DNA of 64,000 nucleotides from Deroplatys truncata (lineage: Eukaryota; Arthropoda; Insecta; Mantodea; Mantidae): positions 49,102,067 to 49,166,066 of the forward strand of contig CM060983.1 of NCBI GenBank assembly GCA_030765065.1, given 5' to 3'. Of this stretch, positions 35,914 to 47,160 are shown in pieces. Made by a program: the position numbers and the translations under genes. The notes below the pieces were generated by a model. That model saw nothing but the letters and a program-made list of their open reading frames with translations, was not told the origin of the DNA and did not search any database. Every line of letters begins with the position of its first letter. Position 1 is the first letter of the stretch.

Positions 35914-36538
35914 TAAATCCTTACCTTATAATAGATGCTAGAAATGTTAACCTTCTGCTCTCAAACAGGCAGCATATCTCGTGTAAATATTCTCGCTCAC
36001 TCTCCGAAGCTCAGCAGCAGGAATTCTTGTGATTTCTTGCGCAATGTTTTCTCTAAGTTCCTGTAGTGTGCGAGGATTGGAACGATACAGTTTGTCTTTT
36101 AAAGAACCCCGTAAGTAAAAATCACAACTCGTTAGATCAGGAGAACGAGGGGGTCACAAATCAACACTAATTATTCTGTCATCAAACACCTCTCTTATTA
36201 CATATAATGATTCGGCAGTCGCATGTGCTGTTGCAGAATCTTGCTGGAACCAACCATACGATTTCTCTTCTTTTGTCAAGCGATTGCAAAATGGCCTCAG
36301 AATTAACCTCAGATATCGCTCTGCAGTTATTGTTTCATCAAAGAATGTGGACCCTATTATTCTTCTAGCACTTATCGTACACCACATTCTAATTTTCTGA
36401 TCATAAAGAGGCGTTTCATCTCAAGAATTCCTATTGTTGAGTTTCGGAGAGTGAGCGAGAATATTTACACAAGATATGCTGCCTATTTGAGAGCAGAAGC
36501 CTAACATTTCCAGCATCTATTATAAAGTAAGGATTTTA
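35914..36538 (-). pseudogene. Fold-back transposon remnant with mariner/Tc-type transposase C-terminus
   Basis: Two inverted arms of about 135 bp (35916-36050 and 36410-36536) match closely, flanked by TA (35914-35915, 36537-36538). Between them a minus-strand frame from 36387 encodes a DDE-type transposase C-terminal half. It reads GWFQQDSATAHATAESL (catalytic Asp), then a PPRSPDLTSCDFYL motif preceded by TGA where Trp is expected, then KDKLYRSNPRTLQELR. The frame ends at a stop inside the left arm. The right arm is an inverted copy of that 3' coding end and cannot be an ordinary TIR. Non-functional. Confidence 0.7.
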
Positions 36539-37125
36539 GTCCGCCTCTGCCGGCGTAATTTCCCCGGCGACTGCCGGCTGTCTCGCGCACTAGAGAGAGA
36601 CCGCGAGTAGGTTCGAATATAATTTAACTAACCTATATTTTCTTATGCACATTTCATTTACTAAACAAGGGTAAAGGTTTTTACTGCTTTACATTGACTG
36701 TTAAATGAATTCCACAAAGTTTAGGGAGCGTTGACAAGGTTCAATATTTAAACACTTTAAATGTTAACAATATCACAAAGGAATGTTTATTTTACGAGTA
36801 TAATCCTGGAATAGTTTTGGCTTCAGTATAAAGAGTATAAGGTAAGCATGGAATACTTTTTTCTAATGGAATCTTGCTCGAACTAAATGAAGGAAGATGG
36901 AGAGGTAACACACCTCAAACCATATGTATTATCTTTTGAATGTTTCATTGGGGGCTTACTAAAAGGCGAGCTGTTTTTCCCTCTATTTTTCCCATTAGAG
37001 ACATTCTATACTTTGCTTTCTTAAGGTGGAGGAGAGCTTCCTTCATATTTGAGACGAGAAAGAACGATCTCAAGTACTTCCTTCTCAGACAAGGATAAAC
37101 TCCACAATGAGCTTTGCGAAACTGC

Positions 37126-37174
<49 letters not shown>

Positions 37175-38016
37175 AACATTACAGCAAATAGGATTATTAT
37201 GAAGTTATATCTTCTACTCCTGGAGAGTATTTGAAGTAGCACAAGAAAAAAGAGTGAATGCAATACAATGTTTTTTTGCTACCAGCTGTCTCATAACTAG
37301 GTAACAAATCAGGGCCTAGTGTGTTGTGAACTGTTATAGTATAAAATCTTCTACACGCAACTCCAACAAGTGCAAATAATCTTTCCTGCCCTTTATCGTG
37401 AATGAGGTAGAAGAACTGGTAGAGGGAAACTCCTGTGATAACGATTGTCGAGCCCATTGTTGCCACTTATATAAAATTATTTTAAACTCAATAAGAATGA
37501 AGAGGAATTCTCGGGCTATCCATGTAAAATTTAAGATATGCAGTTTCAGCCGATTTTGGGATGGTAAAGAAATTGCAAAAGTAAGGGTTTCTAGAAAGAA
37601 ATTAGAACCAGAGTGAAGGATACTGAAAAGCAAGAAATTATAAGTGGTTTCGAGGAAAGAGCTCATTAATAGAGAATAAATATTTTAAAACGGAATGGGG
37701 GAAAAGAAAGATACATCGAAGTATGCAGCAAAGGGGCCAGAATGGGGTATCCATGGGTGAGGACAGGTATAATGAATTTAAGTGGCCTAACAGGGAGAAG
37801 AAGGGGGGAGGGATCAATTAATTGTAATGGATGACATGTGATTGGCATTATTTTCTGGAATGCGACGATACGGATAAATGAAGAGAGAATTTAATACTAG
37901 AGAAACGGAAAAAAATAACAATAGAGCTAAAGGTTAGTAAGATTTTTAATACATCAAATGAATATATTGAAGCAGTATATTTGTTTCTAGTTGGAAGATG
38001 CTTCATGTTTACCTGC
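36539..38016. other. No recognised gene, with (AG)n microsatellite
   Basis: Contains an (AG)n run at 37133-37167 followed by G9. The frames on both strands here (such as 37666-37334) have no recognisable domain. Confidence 0.5.
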
Positions 38017-38904
38017 ACAACGTATGGGAGCCAATTTGTCGTGGTCACTTCGTGTTATCTATTGCTGGGCGCCTGTTATTGTTTGACTACTTTGAATGTT
38101 GGGTTCTTTGTCCTCCGGCTAGCTATTATTACTACTCAGTCGAGCATATCTCTTGAACAGGTTGTGTAAACGGAAAGGATTTATTACTGAAAGATAACAC
38201 TGATAAAAGAATTTGTTTTTACACTTTTATTGCCGTCACATTTTTATTCATTTCACATATTGACTCTTGATACACGCCAGACTGAAACTGTTATATTTTC
38301 TAATATCACAATAATCACTTATTTGCTGCACATTATTAATTCGCGTATTTCACATTTGTAGCTAACTTTATGACGCGAGAGATTTTGTAGAATTGCGCGA
38401 CGTATAACGCGTGAACGATTCTCTTAAACTGTGCGACGTATAACCTTTGTATGATTCTATTGGACTGAGCGACGTTTACCTTGTGAATTATTCTGTCAAA
38501 CTGCGCGCTACCCGTCTCTGGCACGGAATTTATACTCCCTCACACCAATATGCCTAAACATTATAACAGAGCTGCTATTGGTTAATAAAACGCACCAACA
38601 ATAGCGTCAATTATTATATCCAATCAAAATTACGAACACATATGCTCTAGGGAAAATATTCCCTCCATTTCTACAGAAAAGCGCGCTAATCTGACGTCAT
38701 TTGCTTGTCTATTCTAATTAATAAACAACTCACCCCCTCGCTCATTGTTGCCCGCTCTTATTGTCAGTTTCAGTGAGGCCGTGTAAACTTATTTCCTAAC
38801 AATGCGTATAATTAACAAACATCTCAAATCAATGTCATACAATAATGTTAATTTACACTACAATCATTCTGGAATTTAGTGTTGTGATATAAAATACTGC
38901 GTCA
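38017..38904 (-). repeat. LTR-like repeat, family 2 (copy E), with PBS-like stretch
   Basis: LTR part 38037-38904. On the minus strand it starts TGACGCAGTATTTTATATC and has a TATA-like AGTATAAATTCC at about 38528-38539. It then has about four degenerate 36-bp repeats built on CGACGTATAAC.. (38360-38510). An AATAAA-type region follows and it ends CGACA. AAT and the PBS-like TGGCTCCCATACG follow (38022-38034). It matches 58434-59229 in inverted orientation. Confidence 0.6.
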
Positions 38905-39190
38905 ATATGGAGAAAACAGGGAAATATTTAGGAAATATAAGATTCAAATGTTAAAAGAAAGGTGAAACAAATTGGAAAAATACGGTAAGAGGGTAGCAAG
39001 GCAAAAGAGTAAATGGTGGATACATTATATTTACCCATTATATATACAACAAAATGCTAAATTTAAGGGGAAGATAAATAATAAGCGACTCTATTGTATA
39101 CACTATATAAATTGAATGTAAAGTTCAAAGCAAATAATAAATCATTTATTCGCTTTATTCTAATCTAGTAAAGAAATAAATAAACATTTA
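38905..39190. other. No recognised feature
   Basis: AT-rich flank, nothing recognised. Confidence 0.4.
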
Positions 39191-39433
39191 GTTTGGGGTG
39201 GGGAATTTATTGACAATTCTTGCCCGGCAAGCTTAAAGGAAGCCCAAGTATAAAATTTAGTATTTAGCCCACTTATCGTTTTTAGTTATGCTGTTCACAG
39301 AGAGAGACGGACACGTTTTCTGGCTACGGTTTCAGAGGATCCTTGTATTTCTGGTAAAAACTCTAAATCGAGTTTTTGGGTGGACTACAAAGACATCCTC
39401 CGTTTACTACAGGTAGCTGATAGACAAAGTTAA
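39191..39433 (-). repeat. Rep1 end fragment, diverged
   Basis: GTTTGGGGTGGGGAATTTAT to AGACAAAGTT matches the last about 240 bp of a minus-oriented Rep1 unit. The (CA)n tract is reduced to GAGAGAGACGG. Confidence 0.6.
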
Positions 39434-39747
39434 AACACATTACGATGAAATTTAAAAGCGTTGAGCCTTTAAGTAAGACAACTTTAAAAATAGATTTTAA
39501 GACAATTACTATACTCCTACCAAAATAAGAAACACGCTTTAGGTAAACAAAGGCGAAAGGCAGCCTCAGCACGTGACCATAACAGTCAGTCTAAGAGCAT
39601 AATATAGATCTCATCTTTTCTTTACGTTATTACTTTTAAAATTCGCTAATGAACATGTTTAACGATTTCATTGCTACTTTCTACATTTTCACTGTTATTT
39701 GGAAACAGAAACCAACCATTTTACTATTAATGAGCAGTTATCACATA

Positions 39748-40749
39748 CACTACGTAATCAAAAGTATCCGGACACCTGGCTGAAAATGACGTACAAGTTC
39801 GTGGCGCCCTCCATCGGTAATGCTGGAAGTGAATATGGTGCTGGCCCACCCTTAGCCTTGATGACAGCGTTCACTCTCGTAGGCATTCTTTCAATCTGGT
39901 GCTCGAAGATTTCTTGGGGAATGGAGCCCATTCTTCACGGAGTGCGGAACTGAGGAGAGGTATCGAAGTAGGTCGGTGAGCTGTGATCATGCTACACAAA
40001 ACAACAAGGGGTGCAAGCCCCCTCCAGGAAAAACACGACCACACCATAACACCACCACCTCCGAATTTCACTGTTGGCATTACACACGCTGGCAGATGAC
40101 GTTCAGCATACCCACACCCTGCCATCGGATCGCCACATTGTGTACAGTGATTCGTCACTCCACACAACGTTTTGCCACTGTTCAATCGTGTAATGTTGAC
40201 GCTCCTTACACCAAGCAAGGCGTCGTTTGGCATTTTCCTACGTGATGTGTGGCTTATGAGCAGCCGCTCGACCATGGAATCCAAGGTTTCTCACCTCACG
40301 CCTAACTGTCATAGTACTTGGAGTGGATCCTGATGCAGTTTGGAATTCCTGTGTGATGGTCTGGATAGATGCCTGCCTATTACTCTTTACGACCCTCTTC
40401 AAATGTCGGCGGTCTCTGTCAGTCAACAGACGAGGTGGGCCTGTTCGCTTTTGTGCTGTACATGTCCCTTCACGTTTCCACTTCACTATCGCATTAGAAA
40501 CGGTGGACCTAGGAATGTTTAGGAATGTGGAAATCTCGCGTACAGACTTCTGACACAAGTGACACCCAATCACCTGACCACGTTCGAAGTCGGTGAGTTC
40601 CACGGAGCGTCCCATTCTGTTGTTTCAGGATGTTTAATGACTACTGAGGTCGCGGATAATGAGTACTAGGCAGTAGGTGGCAGCACAAAGCACCTAAGAT
40701 GAAAAACGTACGTTTGTGGGGGTGTCCGGATACTTTTGATCACATAGTG
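39748..40749 (-). mobile_element. Tc1-like transposon, internally deleted
   Basis: A 1002-bp element between TA dinucleotides (39746-39747, 40750-40751). Its 29-bp terminal inverted repeats begin CACTACGT and CACTATGT and share ATCAAAAGTATCCGGACACC. The minus-strand transposase N-terminus (40615-40238) has the paired HTH DNA-binding region, with ELTDFERGQVIG at the start and STVSNAIVKW following. A shifted frame (40284-39871) holds [17 protein letters not shown] and then jumps to the C-terminal part. The middle carrying the later catalytic Asp and Glu is missing. Intact Tc1-type elements are about 1.3-1.6 kb. It is non-autonomous but mobilisable in principle, with intact ends. Confidence 0.9.
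40238..40615 (-). pseudogene. Tc1-like transposase N-terminal fragment
   Basis: A 125-codon frame opening MGRSVELTDFERGQ at 40615. The first about 110 residues fit the two helix-turn-helix units and GPPRLLT-type linker of Tc1 transposases, which bind the TIRs. A frameshift near 40240 ends the frame, and the catalytic core that follows is deleted, so it cannot catalyse transposition. Confidence 0.85.
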
Positions 40750-40751
40750 TA

Positions 40752-41326
40752 TGATTTCATATACTGTGTACGTATTGCGCGGAGTAATACAAAAGTGTTT
40801 TTCTTAGAGCGGATCCAGCTTAGACAACGTTCGCAAATACATGTTTAATGGTGCAACCTTAAATTATTCTAATTAGACTTTTGCTACTGTGGTATTTAAA
40901 AGTAATTTCTCTAACTTTCTCTGCAACGTTTTAACAATGTTTATATTTCTCCGTGAGAGCAAACGAAAGTGTGTTGTTGCATAACAGAAGACGGACGCTG
41001 CGTTGCCAGAGAACGTGTCCCTGACGAACAGGAAGACGTACTTGCATCATCGTCCTTGCTTGTACCATTCCTCGGCGAAGTTGTCATCAGCGATGCACTT
41101 TGCAAGACAATGAGCTAAGAGAGGCTTAAAGCTTTGCTAAGGTGAGCAGATAAACGCGCGAAACTGTTTGTAATGTATGTAACATCTCCTGTCTCCGAGC
41201 AGGATTCTTAAGAGGACAAAAGGTATATATTTATTTTAAAAGGTTTATATTACATTCATGTGTCTATTGCTAGCCAGTATCGTTTATTCTTATACCTTCT
41301 AACAACTATGCTCACAAAACCCTATT
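40752..41326. other. No recognised feature
   Basis: No gene or shared repeat recognised. Confidence 0.45.
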
Positions 41327-42259
41327 ACTTTCTCTACTACGTATAGTAAGTAGGGGAAGTATTGTATTCCACCCAAAAATTCGATACCGAGATTTCACCG
41401 GAAATACATGTTTTGAGACCCCCTGAATCCAAAAAAAGCATTTTTGGAAACATGTCCGTGTGTGTGTCTGTGTGTGTGTCTGTCTGTGTGTGTGTGTGTC
41501 TGTCTGTCTGTGAACAGCATAACTCAGAAACTAACAGTCGGATAAACACCAAACTTGGTATTTAGGTTCAGTATCTTCCAAAGATGCGACACGAAGGTTT
41601 TCAAGAAAATCCCCCCACCCCAGAGTACCCTTTACATGGAAGATTTTTCGAAAATTTTAATTTTCTCAAAAATGGCTCTAACGATTTTGATTAAAATGTC
41701 ATATGTTTAAGATATTTTTATGACAAATAAAATGTATATCTTGAATTTCCTGGGAATGTCTCAAAAAGTATTCTTCATTGTGAACGACTTTTGCATAACT
41801 GGTAAACCATAAGAAATAGACAAAATTTTACTACACAAACAATATAGATCGCGTTAAAATACACAATTTATGTCATATACATTTTTTTTTGAGTGAACCA
41901 TTTTCGAGATATTACTTGTTATTTCCTTAAATTTTTCAATACTTATTTTCTCGAATGGGAATTCGTTATTCATTTTTTTTGTCTTGGATATGCAAAGAGT
42001 ATTAATCTGTGAGAAAGGGAATGGTGGTGCACCTAGCAACCAGCTATTAAGAGATATGTCTATGCTTAAAGGCTACTGTATTTCCAAATTGCCCTTGTAA
42101 ATATATATTCCCCTTACATCTACAAGAAAATTATCAATAAGATAGAGTCTGCAAATGTTTATCTAGATTAACATGAAGTATATGGAGAACAAGCGTTTGT
42201 AAAAATAGTTTGTACAAGAGTAGAAAAAGTCATGTGAGTGTAACACATCAGATTTTTTT
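41327..42259 (+). repeat. Rep1 copy, full length
   Basis: About 932 bp from ACTTTCTCTACTACGTATAG to CATCAGATTTTTTT, with the GT/CT-type microsatellite at 41457-41511. Close to the 12050-12998 unit in its 3' half. Confidence 0.9.
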
Positions 42260-42625
42260 CTGTCCGGTGCATTTTGAGACAAACCTTTGATGAAATGATT
42301 TCATTGTACATTTCATTATAGATACAGGAGACAAACGTGATGGTCAAATGTTTAAAATCGGGTCGCTGTTTACTGGCTTTAACATCAAGAGAAACAAGTG
42401 AATGGTGACATCCTAAAAATGGCAAGACAGTTAAACTTTGCAAACCATAATTCGTAACATTTCGGAAATTCCTGGTGTCACAATAAATATTTTAATCAAA
42501 TTGTGTGTTTAAAGAGATATATTTGTCGTGTACTAAGTTTTTGTCGGGTTACAAGTTATATAAAATTATGCAAAATTAATTCCAAATGAAGTGAGCTTTA
42601 CAGGCTAATCGCAGAAAATCGACAG

Positions 42626-42626
<1 letters not shown>

Positions 42627-42665
<39 letters not shown>
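42627..42665. repeat. (ATT)n microsatellite
   Basis: About 13 uninterrupted ATT units at the junction between Rep1 and SINE C. It may be the expanded 3' tail of the SINE. Confidence 0.9.
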
Positions 42666-42806
42666 GTTCCATTTATACCCCGCCTTTAACTACATTAGTC
42701 TTATCGGTGGCATTTCCTTTGGAACTTATTGCCTATTGGTAATGGTGTTAACTCGTATTCTCTTGTCGTTGGGTTTCTTGCAATTTTTTAGTATTAATTA
42801 TTAGAT

Positions 42807-42839
<33 letters not shown>

Positions 42840-42950
42840 TCATATTTCCAGACTCTCGGGAGGATAGGAATAATTTTGGCTAGAGAAAAATTCCCACCCC
42901 CCAGCCGATTCCCGGCACAGCAAGTACTCTACCAGCTGAAATGCGGGCCA
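42666..42950 (-). repeat. SINE family C
   Basis: Matches 61134-61435 (TACCCCGCCTTTAACTACAT and CTTGTCGTTGGGTTTCTTG). It has an inserted (CA)14 run at 42811-42838 and a decayed tRNA-like head near 42905-42945. Confidence 0.65.
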
Positions 42951-43244
42951 TTATTATTGTTAATATTCGGTTGCGTTATAGCCCATGGAGGGCCTTGACC
43001 TGCCAAACCCGACTGCCGGGGAGGTGATGTGGCCAACATCACCCATCCCCCCAGACAGAATGTTGGCTTCCGTGGCCGGGATCGCTACCTATCGCAGCTA
43101 CTCACTTTCCTCGCGATGTTGAGTGGCCACCGGTCCTATACCCGAGATTTCAAATCCCCACCCCAATGGGTGGGATCGAACCCGGGCGCATTCCGTGGTC
43201 GGAAATCTGCGCTCCACGTTCTAGCCCACAGCGCAGGACTTAGT
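42951..43244 (-). repeat. SINE-like block, family F
   Basis: On the minus strand it has a tRNA-like start near 43235 and a B-box-like GCCCGGGTTCGATCCCACC (43172-43190), followed by a GC-rich body down to about 42955. No second copy in the window. Confidence 0.45.
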
Positions 43245-43324
43245 GTTTATGTAAATATCTAAAACATATGGTACTTTAATCAATATCGTTAGAGCCATTT
43301 TTTAGAAAAGCAAATAATTTTTTC

Positions 43325-43545
43325 CATGAACGACCCATACAACCAGACAGCCCTGTGGTATCCATCGGATATACTTCTTTGAAGTGAACAACTGTGCCAT
43401 CTGTCTGGCACTACGGAATATGAAACCCCACCTGAAACATAAGGAAAGAGAATGAAAGGGAAGTGGGAAAACGCGAATTGAACCCGCGAACTCCCAGTTG
43501 CGAGCCTCACACGTTACCGCGGAACCAACTCGCCCGATTCCCTCA
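43325..43545 (-). repeat. tRNA-derived SINE, family D
   Basis: On the minus strand CGGGCGAGTTGGTTCCGCGG (A-box region, about 43516-43535) and GTTCGCGGGTTCAATTCGCG (B-box, about 43475-43494) are followed by a roughly 150-bp body ending beside the Rep1 break at 43325. Confidence 0.6.
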
Positions 43546-44348
43546 TCAGTGACTTTACTTTTCACCTATCTTACACTTTAAAGCGATTTCCTATGCTGCG
43601 AGAAAAGGAGACTAGTTCTCTGACGTCACAGAGCTTTTAATTGACCAACACTGGCCTAGTATGCATAACCAAACTCAATAACTTCAAGTAACTGGTGGGC
43701 ACTCAGTTTGTCACTGTCTAAATGAAAGACTGTGTCGAAAGAAAACTCCTTTCATATTTCAAATAGAAAGAAAACAGATTAAGTCAACACCATTTAGTTT
43801 CCTGGTTTTCTTTAAGACACTGCTCAAATATTCTTAAAACCTTAAGTCAGCTTAGAAGTTTTGAAACTCAAAACGTTTTCGATACATTTTTAAGATATTA
43901 TTTAAGCTCTCGAAAGAGTTTTGACTTAATCCTCTTGAGTGATTAAACGAAGTCAACAGGTACGGTAAAACATTGCAACAAGTACAAAAACAAAGAAAAT
44001 CAGCCTGCAATTTTAATACTAAAACTGTAACAGATAAACAGAGCTAACAAAATTATTCTTCCTTTGAACTTTGACCTCGGTGTTTAAGTCTTTCTTTTCC
44101 CTTACTTCGCAAAGATTCAAAATTCATGTTATGTAGAGTAGGGAAAGTTGGTCTTTTATATAATGCATTAGATGGAGAGGGGGAGGAAATAGTCTGTAAG
44201 AAGTGGAGGAAAAGGGAGGGTCGATGCTCAGCTCAATATGAGTAAAGCAGTATAACGGTAAAGAAGGAGGAAGCAGGGGGGAAACAAAAAAGACGTGCGT
44301 TTTGTTTAACTGTAGAATGGGGATGTTCAAAAATGAATAGACACTTTT
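43546..44348. other. No recognised feature
   Basis: AT-rich. The frame at 44366-44124 has no recognisable domain. Confidence 0.45.
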
Positions 44349-45592
44349 ACCTTCTCTAACACGCACCTAGATAGTAGATAGGGGATGTATTGCATTCCAC
44401 CCAAAAATTCCACACCGAGATTTCACTGGAAATGCATGTATTGAGGTCCTTTGAATCCAAAAATAACATTTTCAGAAAAAGGCCTGTGTGTGACTCAAAA
44501 ACCAATGTCGCATAGATACCAAACTTGGTATTTAGGTTCAGTACCTTCCAAAACTGCGACTCAAATATTTTCAAGAAAATCCCCACCCCTAACTACCCTG
44601 TAAATGGAACATTTTCGAAATTTTGTTTTAGTTTCTAAAAAGTGACTAAAATTTTGATTAAAATATTATACATTAAAGATATTGTTACCTCCTGTGGTAA
44701 GGGCCAAAAGTTTTTCACCAAAAATATTAAATTTTAAACACCCCAACATGCACATGGGGGATCGTAGCTACAAACGGCGAGAGGAGCAGGACCTTGATGA
44801 CCACATTCCGATGCAGACCAAGGGTTTTTGTAACAAATTACACAAATTTCACATCATTCACATTACTTGCGGTTTATTTAATAAAACAAATGGTGTCCAT
44901 ACATCACACACAAGGGAATGAAGGAATGCTTCACACACGACCTACATCTACACTCCCACACGAACTCACAGGCACAGACTGACGCTCGCAGACACAAAGA
45001 AAAGTAACGCTAAACTATTCCCCCTCTCTCTCCACCTCTGGCTAGGCACGCTAGCTAGGGCTGGCAAGTGTCACACCAGACGGAAATTGAAACATAAAGG
45101 CGAAAGAAATACTAAACTATCCCCAACAACGCCAGTGCGACGCAATAATGTGTCTGGTATGACAACAGCTACTAATACCTACTAATACGCCACAATATTT
45201 ACATGGCAAATAAAATGTACATTTTGATTTTTTTTAAATAGCCTGTCAAGTCCTGTTTATTCGGAAGGAATCATGTATAATGTTATATAACTGGTAAACG
45301 TTAAACGATCGACCAAAACATACCACACAAAAATGTAAATCTCTTCAATACACAGAATTTATTTCAAATAAATTTTTTGTAGCATCAGGCATTCCCAAGA
45401 TTTGTACAATAGTTTGTCATTCTTTTTAGGTCCCATCGATTTTCAGTTGTTTCTCGCGATTGCATGGAAATAGCATGGAATTTTACGGCAGTTCTTAAAC
45501 ATTTGACTATCGCTGTTCCCTTTGTATCTATAACGAAATGTGTAATGTAGCTATTCCTGCAAAGGATGACTTGGATTAAAATGAAGTAATAG
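44349..45592 (+). repeat. Rep1 copy (subfamily 2) split by a solo LTR
   Basis: Bases 44349-44682 and 45195-45592 are successive parts of one plus-oriented Rep1 unit. The gap is exactly the LTR at 44683-45194. The unit is old. Confidence 0.8.
44683..45194 (+). repeat. Solo LTR with 4-bp TSD
   Basis: A 512-bp block starting TGTTACCTCC and ending CGCCACA, flanked on both sides by ATAT (44679-44682 and 45195-45198), inside a Rep1 unit whose continuity fixes the boundaries. TG..CA ends, a 4-bp TSD and lack of coding fit a solo LTR left by recombination, perhaps of a Gypsy- or BEL-type element. The orientation is uncertain; an AATAAA lies at 44880 on the plus strand. Confidence 0.7.
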
Positions 45593-45599
45593 AAAAAAA

Positions 45600-46412
45600 T
45601 TCTGATGTGATACATTTCATGACTTTCTCTAGCTTCTATCTTTATTAGTGAGTATATAACAGTGGCGTAGCTTGATATTGTGTTCTGGGTATACTAGATT
45701 TTAAAAATTGAATTTCGAATTTTTTAAATGATCCACAAATTCCCATACATTAGTGTTTCACAAAATAGCGAGAATTCTCTATTAGAATTAGATGATGATT
45801 ATTATTATTATTGGTTGTTCATGTTTTAGTAGTCATTAGCATCACTATTAATTGCCGAAATTGACTGAACATACATTTTAAACTAGACTAGATTATAAAC
45901 ATATTTGACTATCGCTTAAGGCGTACTATGTTCCCCTTGTTTTGTATTTGCAATGGCAATATAGAAATACAGTAGCCTTTAAGCACAGACATAACGTATC
46001 TCTTAATAGCTGGTTTCTATGTGCAGTACCATTCTCTTTGCCACAGATAAACACTCTTTGCATATCCAAGAAAAAAAAATAATAACGAATTTCCATTTGA
46101 GAAAAAGTATAAGTATTGGGAAATTTAAGGGAATAACGAGCAATATCCTCAAAATGGTTCACTCAACAACAAAAATGTATACGACATAAATTGTGTATTT
46201 TGACGCGATCTACATTTTTTGTGCAGTAAAATTTTGTCTAACTGTTATGGTTTACCAGTTATGCAAAAGTCGTTCACAATGAAGAGTACTTTTGGAGATA
46301 TTCCCAGAAAATTCGGGATATACATTCATTTGCCATAAAATGTCTTAAACTAGGTATTTTATTCAAAATCGTTAGAGCCAGTTTTGAGAAAATAAAAATT
46401 GCAAAACCGATG
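45600..46412 (-). repeat. Rep1 fragments, minus orientation
   Basis: 45600-45659 is a unit start (TCTGATGTGATACATTTC). 45901-46412 is a subfamily-1 interior up to GAGAAAATAAAAATT. Between them 45660-45900 is unassigned. Confidence 0.65.
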
Positions 46413-46422
46413 ATATGTATAT

Positions 46423-46787
46423 TGTAACAAATGAGAAGACTAGTTGTTTAAACACACTTTATTTGTCACTTTGGTGCTCAGCATAGCACAAACTTTACAC
46501 TTCTGAACAGCTGAGTCACAAATAACAAGTGAACTACACTCAGTACTGTGTAAGCTTTTCGACTTATTGGCTGCACTTAACTTCGCAACTTTTTAACTAA
46601 CTCCCGGGCAAGGATAGTCCCTTATATAGTCCCCGCATATAAAGCGGAATGCTGTAGAATGGGAAATTACTGGAAATGGCTGAAAGGAATCCTTTGGAGT
46701 AGTAAAAACTGCGGGAAAGCGGCACATAATGGATCGAGGGCCCCACCCAGATACCGAACCGAGATGCCCTTACCGGCGGCCCGCACA
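46423..46787 (-). repeat. LTR-like element
   Basis: On the minus strand it begins TGTGCGGGCC and has a TATA-like GACTATATAAGGGAC at about 46617-46631. It carries AATAAAG near 46452 and ends CATTTGTTACA at 46423. The order of promoter then poly(A) signal and the TG..CA ends fit an LTR of about 365 bp. No matching TSD was found. It separates oppositely oriented Rep1 pieces. Confidence 0.55.
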
Positions 46788-46794
46788 TAGCTTC

Positions 46795-47160
46795 TGCGAA
46801 TAACCTGTGAAGTCATGTTCATTTTGTATAACTGGTAAAGCTTTAGAGATACACAAGACATTGCTACACATACAATATAGATGCTGTTTTTTATATCAAG
46901 TAAATTGATTACGGTGTTAACCAATTCCGAGATATTGTTATTATTGGTTTGAATTTTCAATACTTATACTTTTTTCAAGCGGTAAGTGTTATTTGTTTTT
47001 TTCTTTCTTTCTATCCTGAGGTGATGCAAAGAGCATGAATTTCAAAGCCACCATACAGTGACCCGTTTTTAATAGTCAATAGTTATCGTATTAGCCTACT
47101 GTACCCTTCTTATATCCACAAAAATATGTGAACGTTGTAGCGATATTTCCGCCCGATTAA
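46795..47160 (+). repeat. Old Rep1 fragment
   Basis: Plus-oriented interior from GAATAACCTGTGAAGTC to about AACGTTGTAGCGATATTTC, diverged. Confidence 0.55.

Larger units (their letters stand above)
42260..43324 (-). repeat. Old Rep1 copy broken by SINEs and (ATT)n
   Basis: Bases 42260-42628 and 43245-43324 are consecutive parts of a minus-oriented subfamily-2 Rep1 unit. They are separated by an (ATT)n run and two SINE-like blocks, and the unit is cut again at 43325 by another SINE. Confidence 0.65.

Noticed and set aside
37021..37666. Overlapping 60-110 codon frames near the (AG)n run
   Set aside because: Frames on both strands overlap, include the microsatellite, and show no domain.
39871..40284. 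Independent 137-codon gene
   Set aside because: It is the frameshifted, internally deleted continuation of the Tc1-like transposase.
45661..45700. Lone hAT-like terminus CAGTGGCGTAGC
   Set aside because: No inverted partner or 8-bp duplication could be found downstream.
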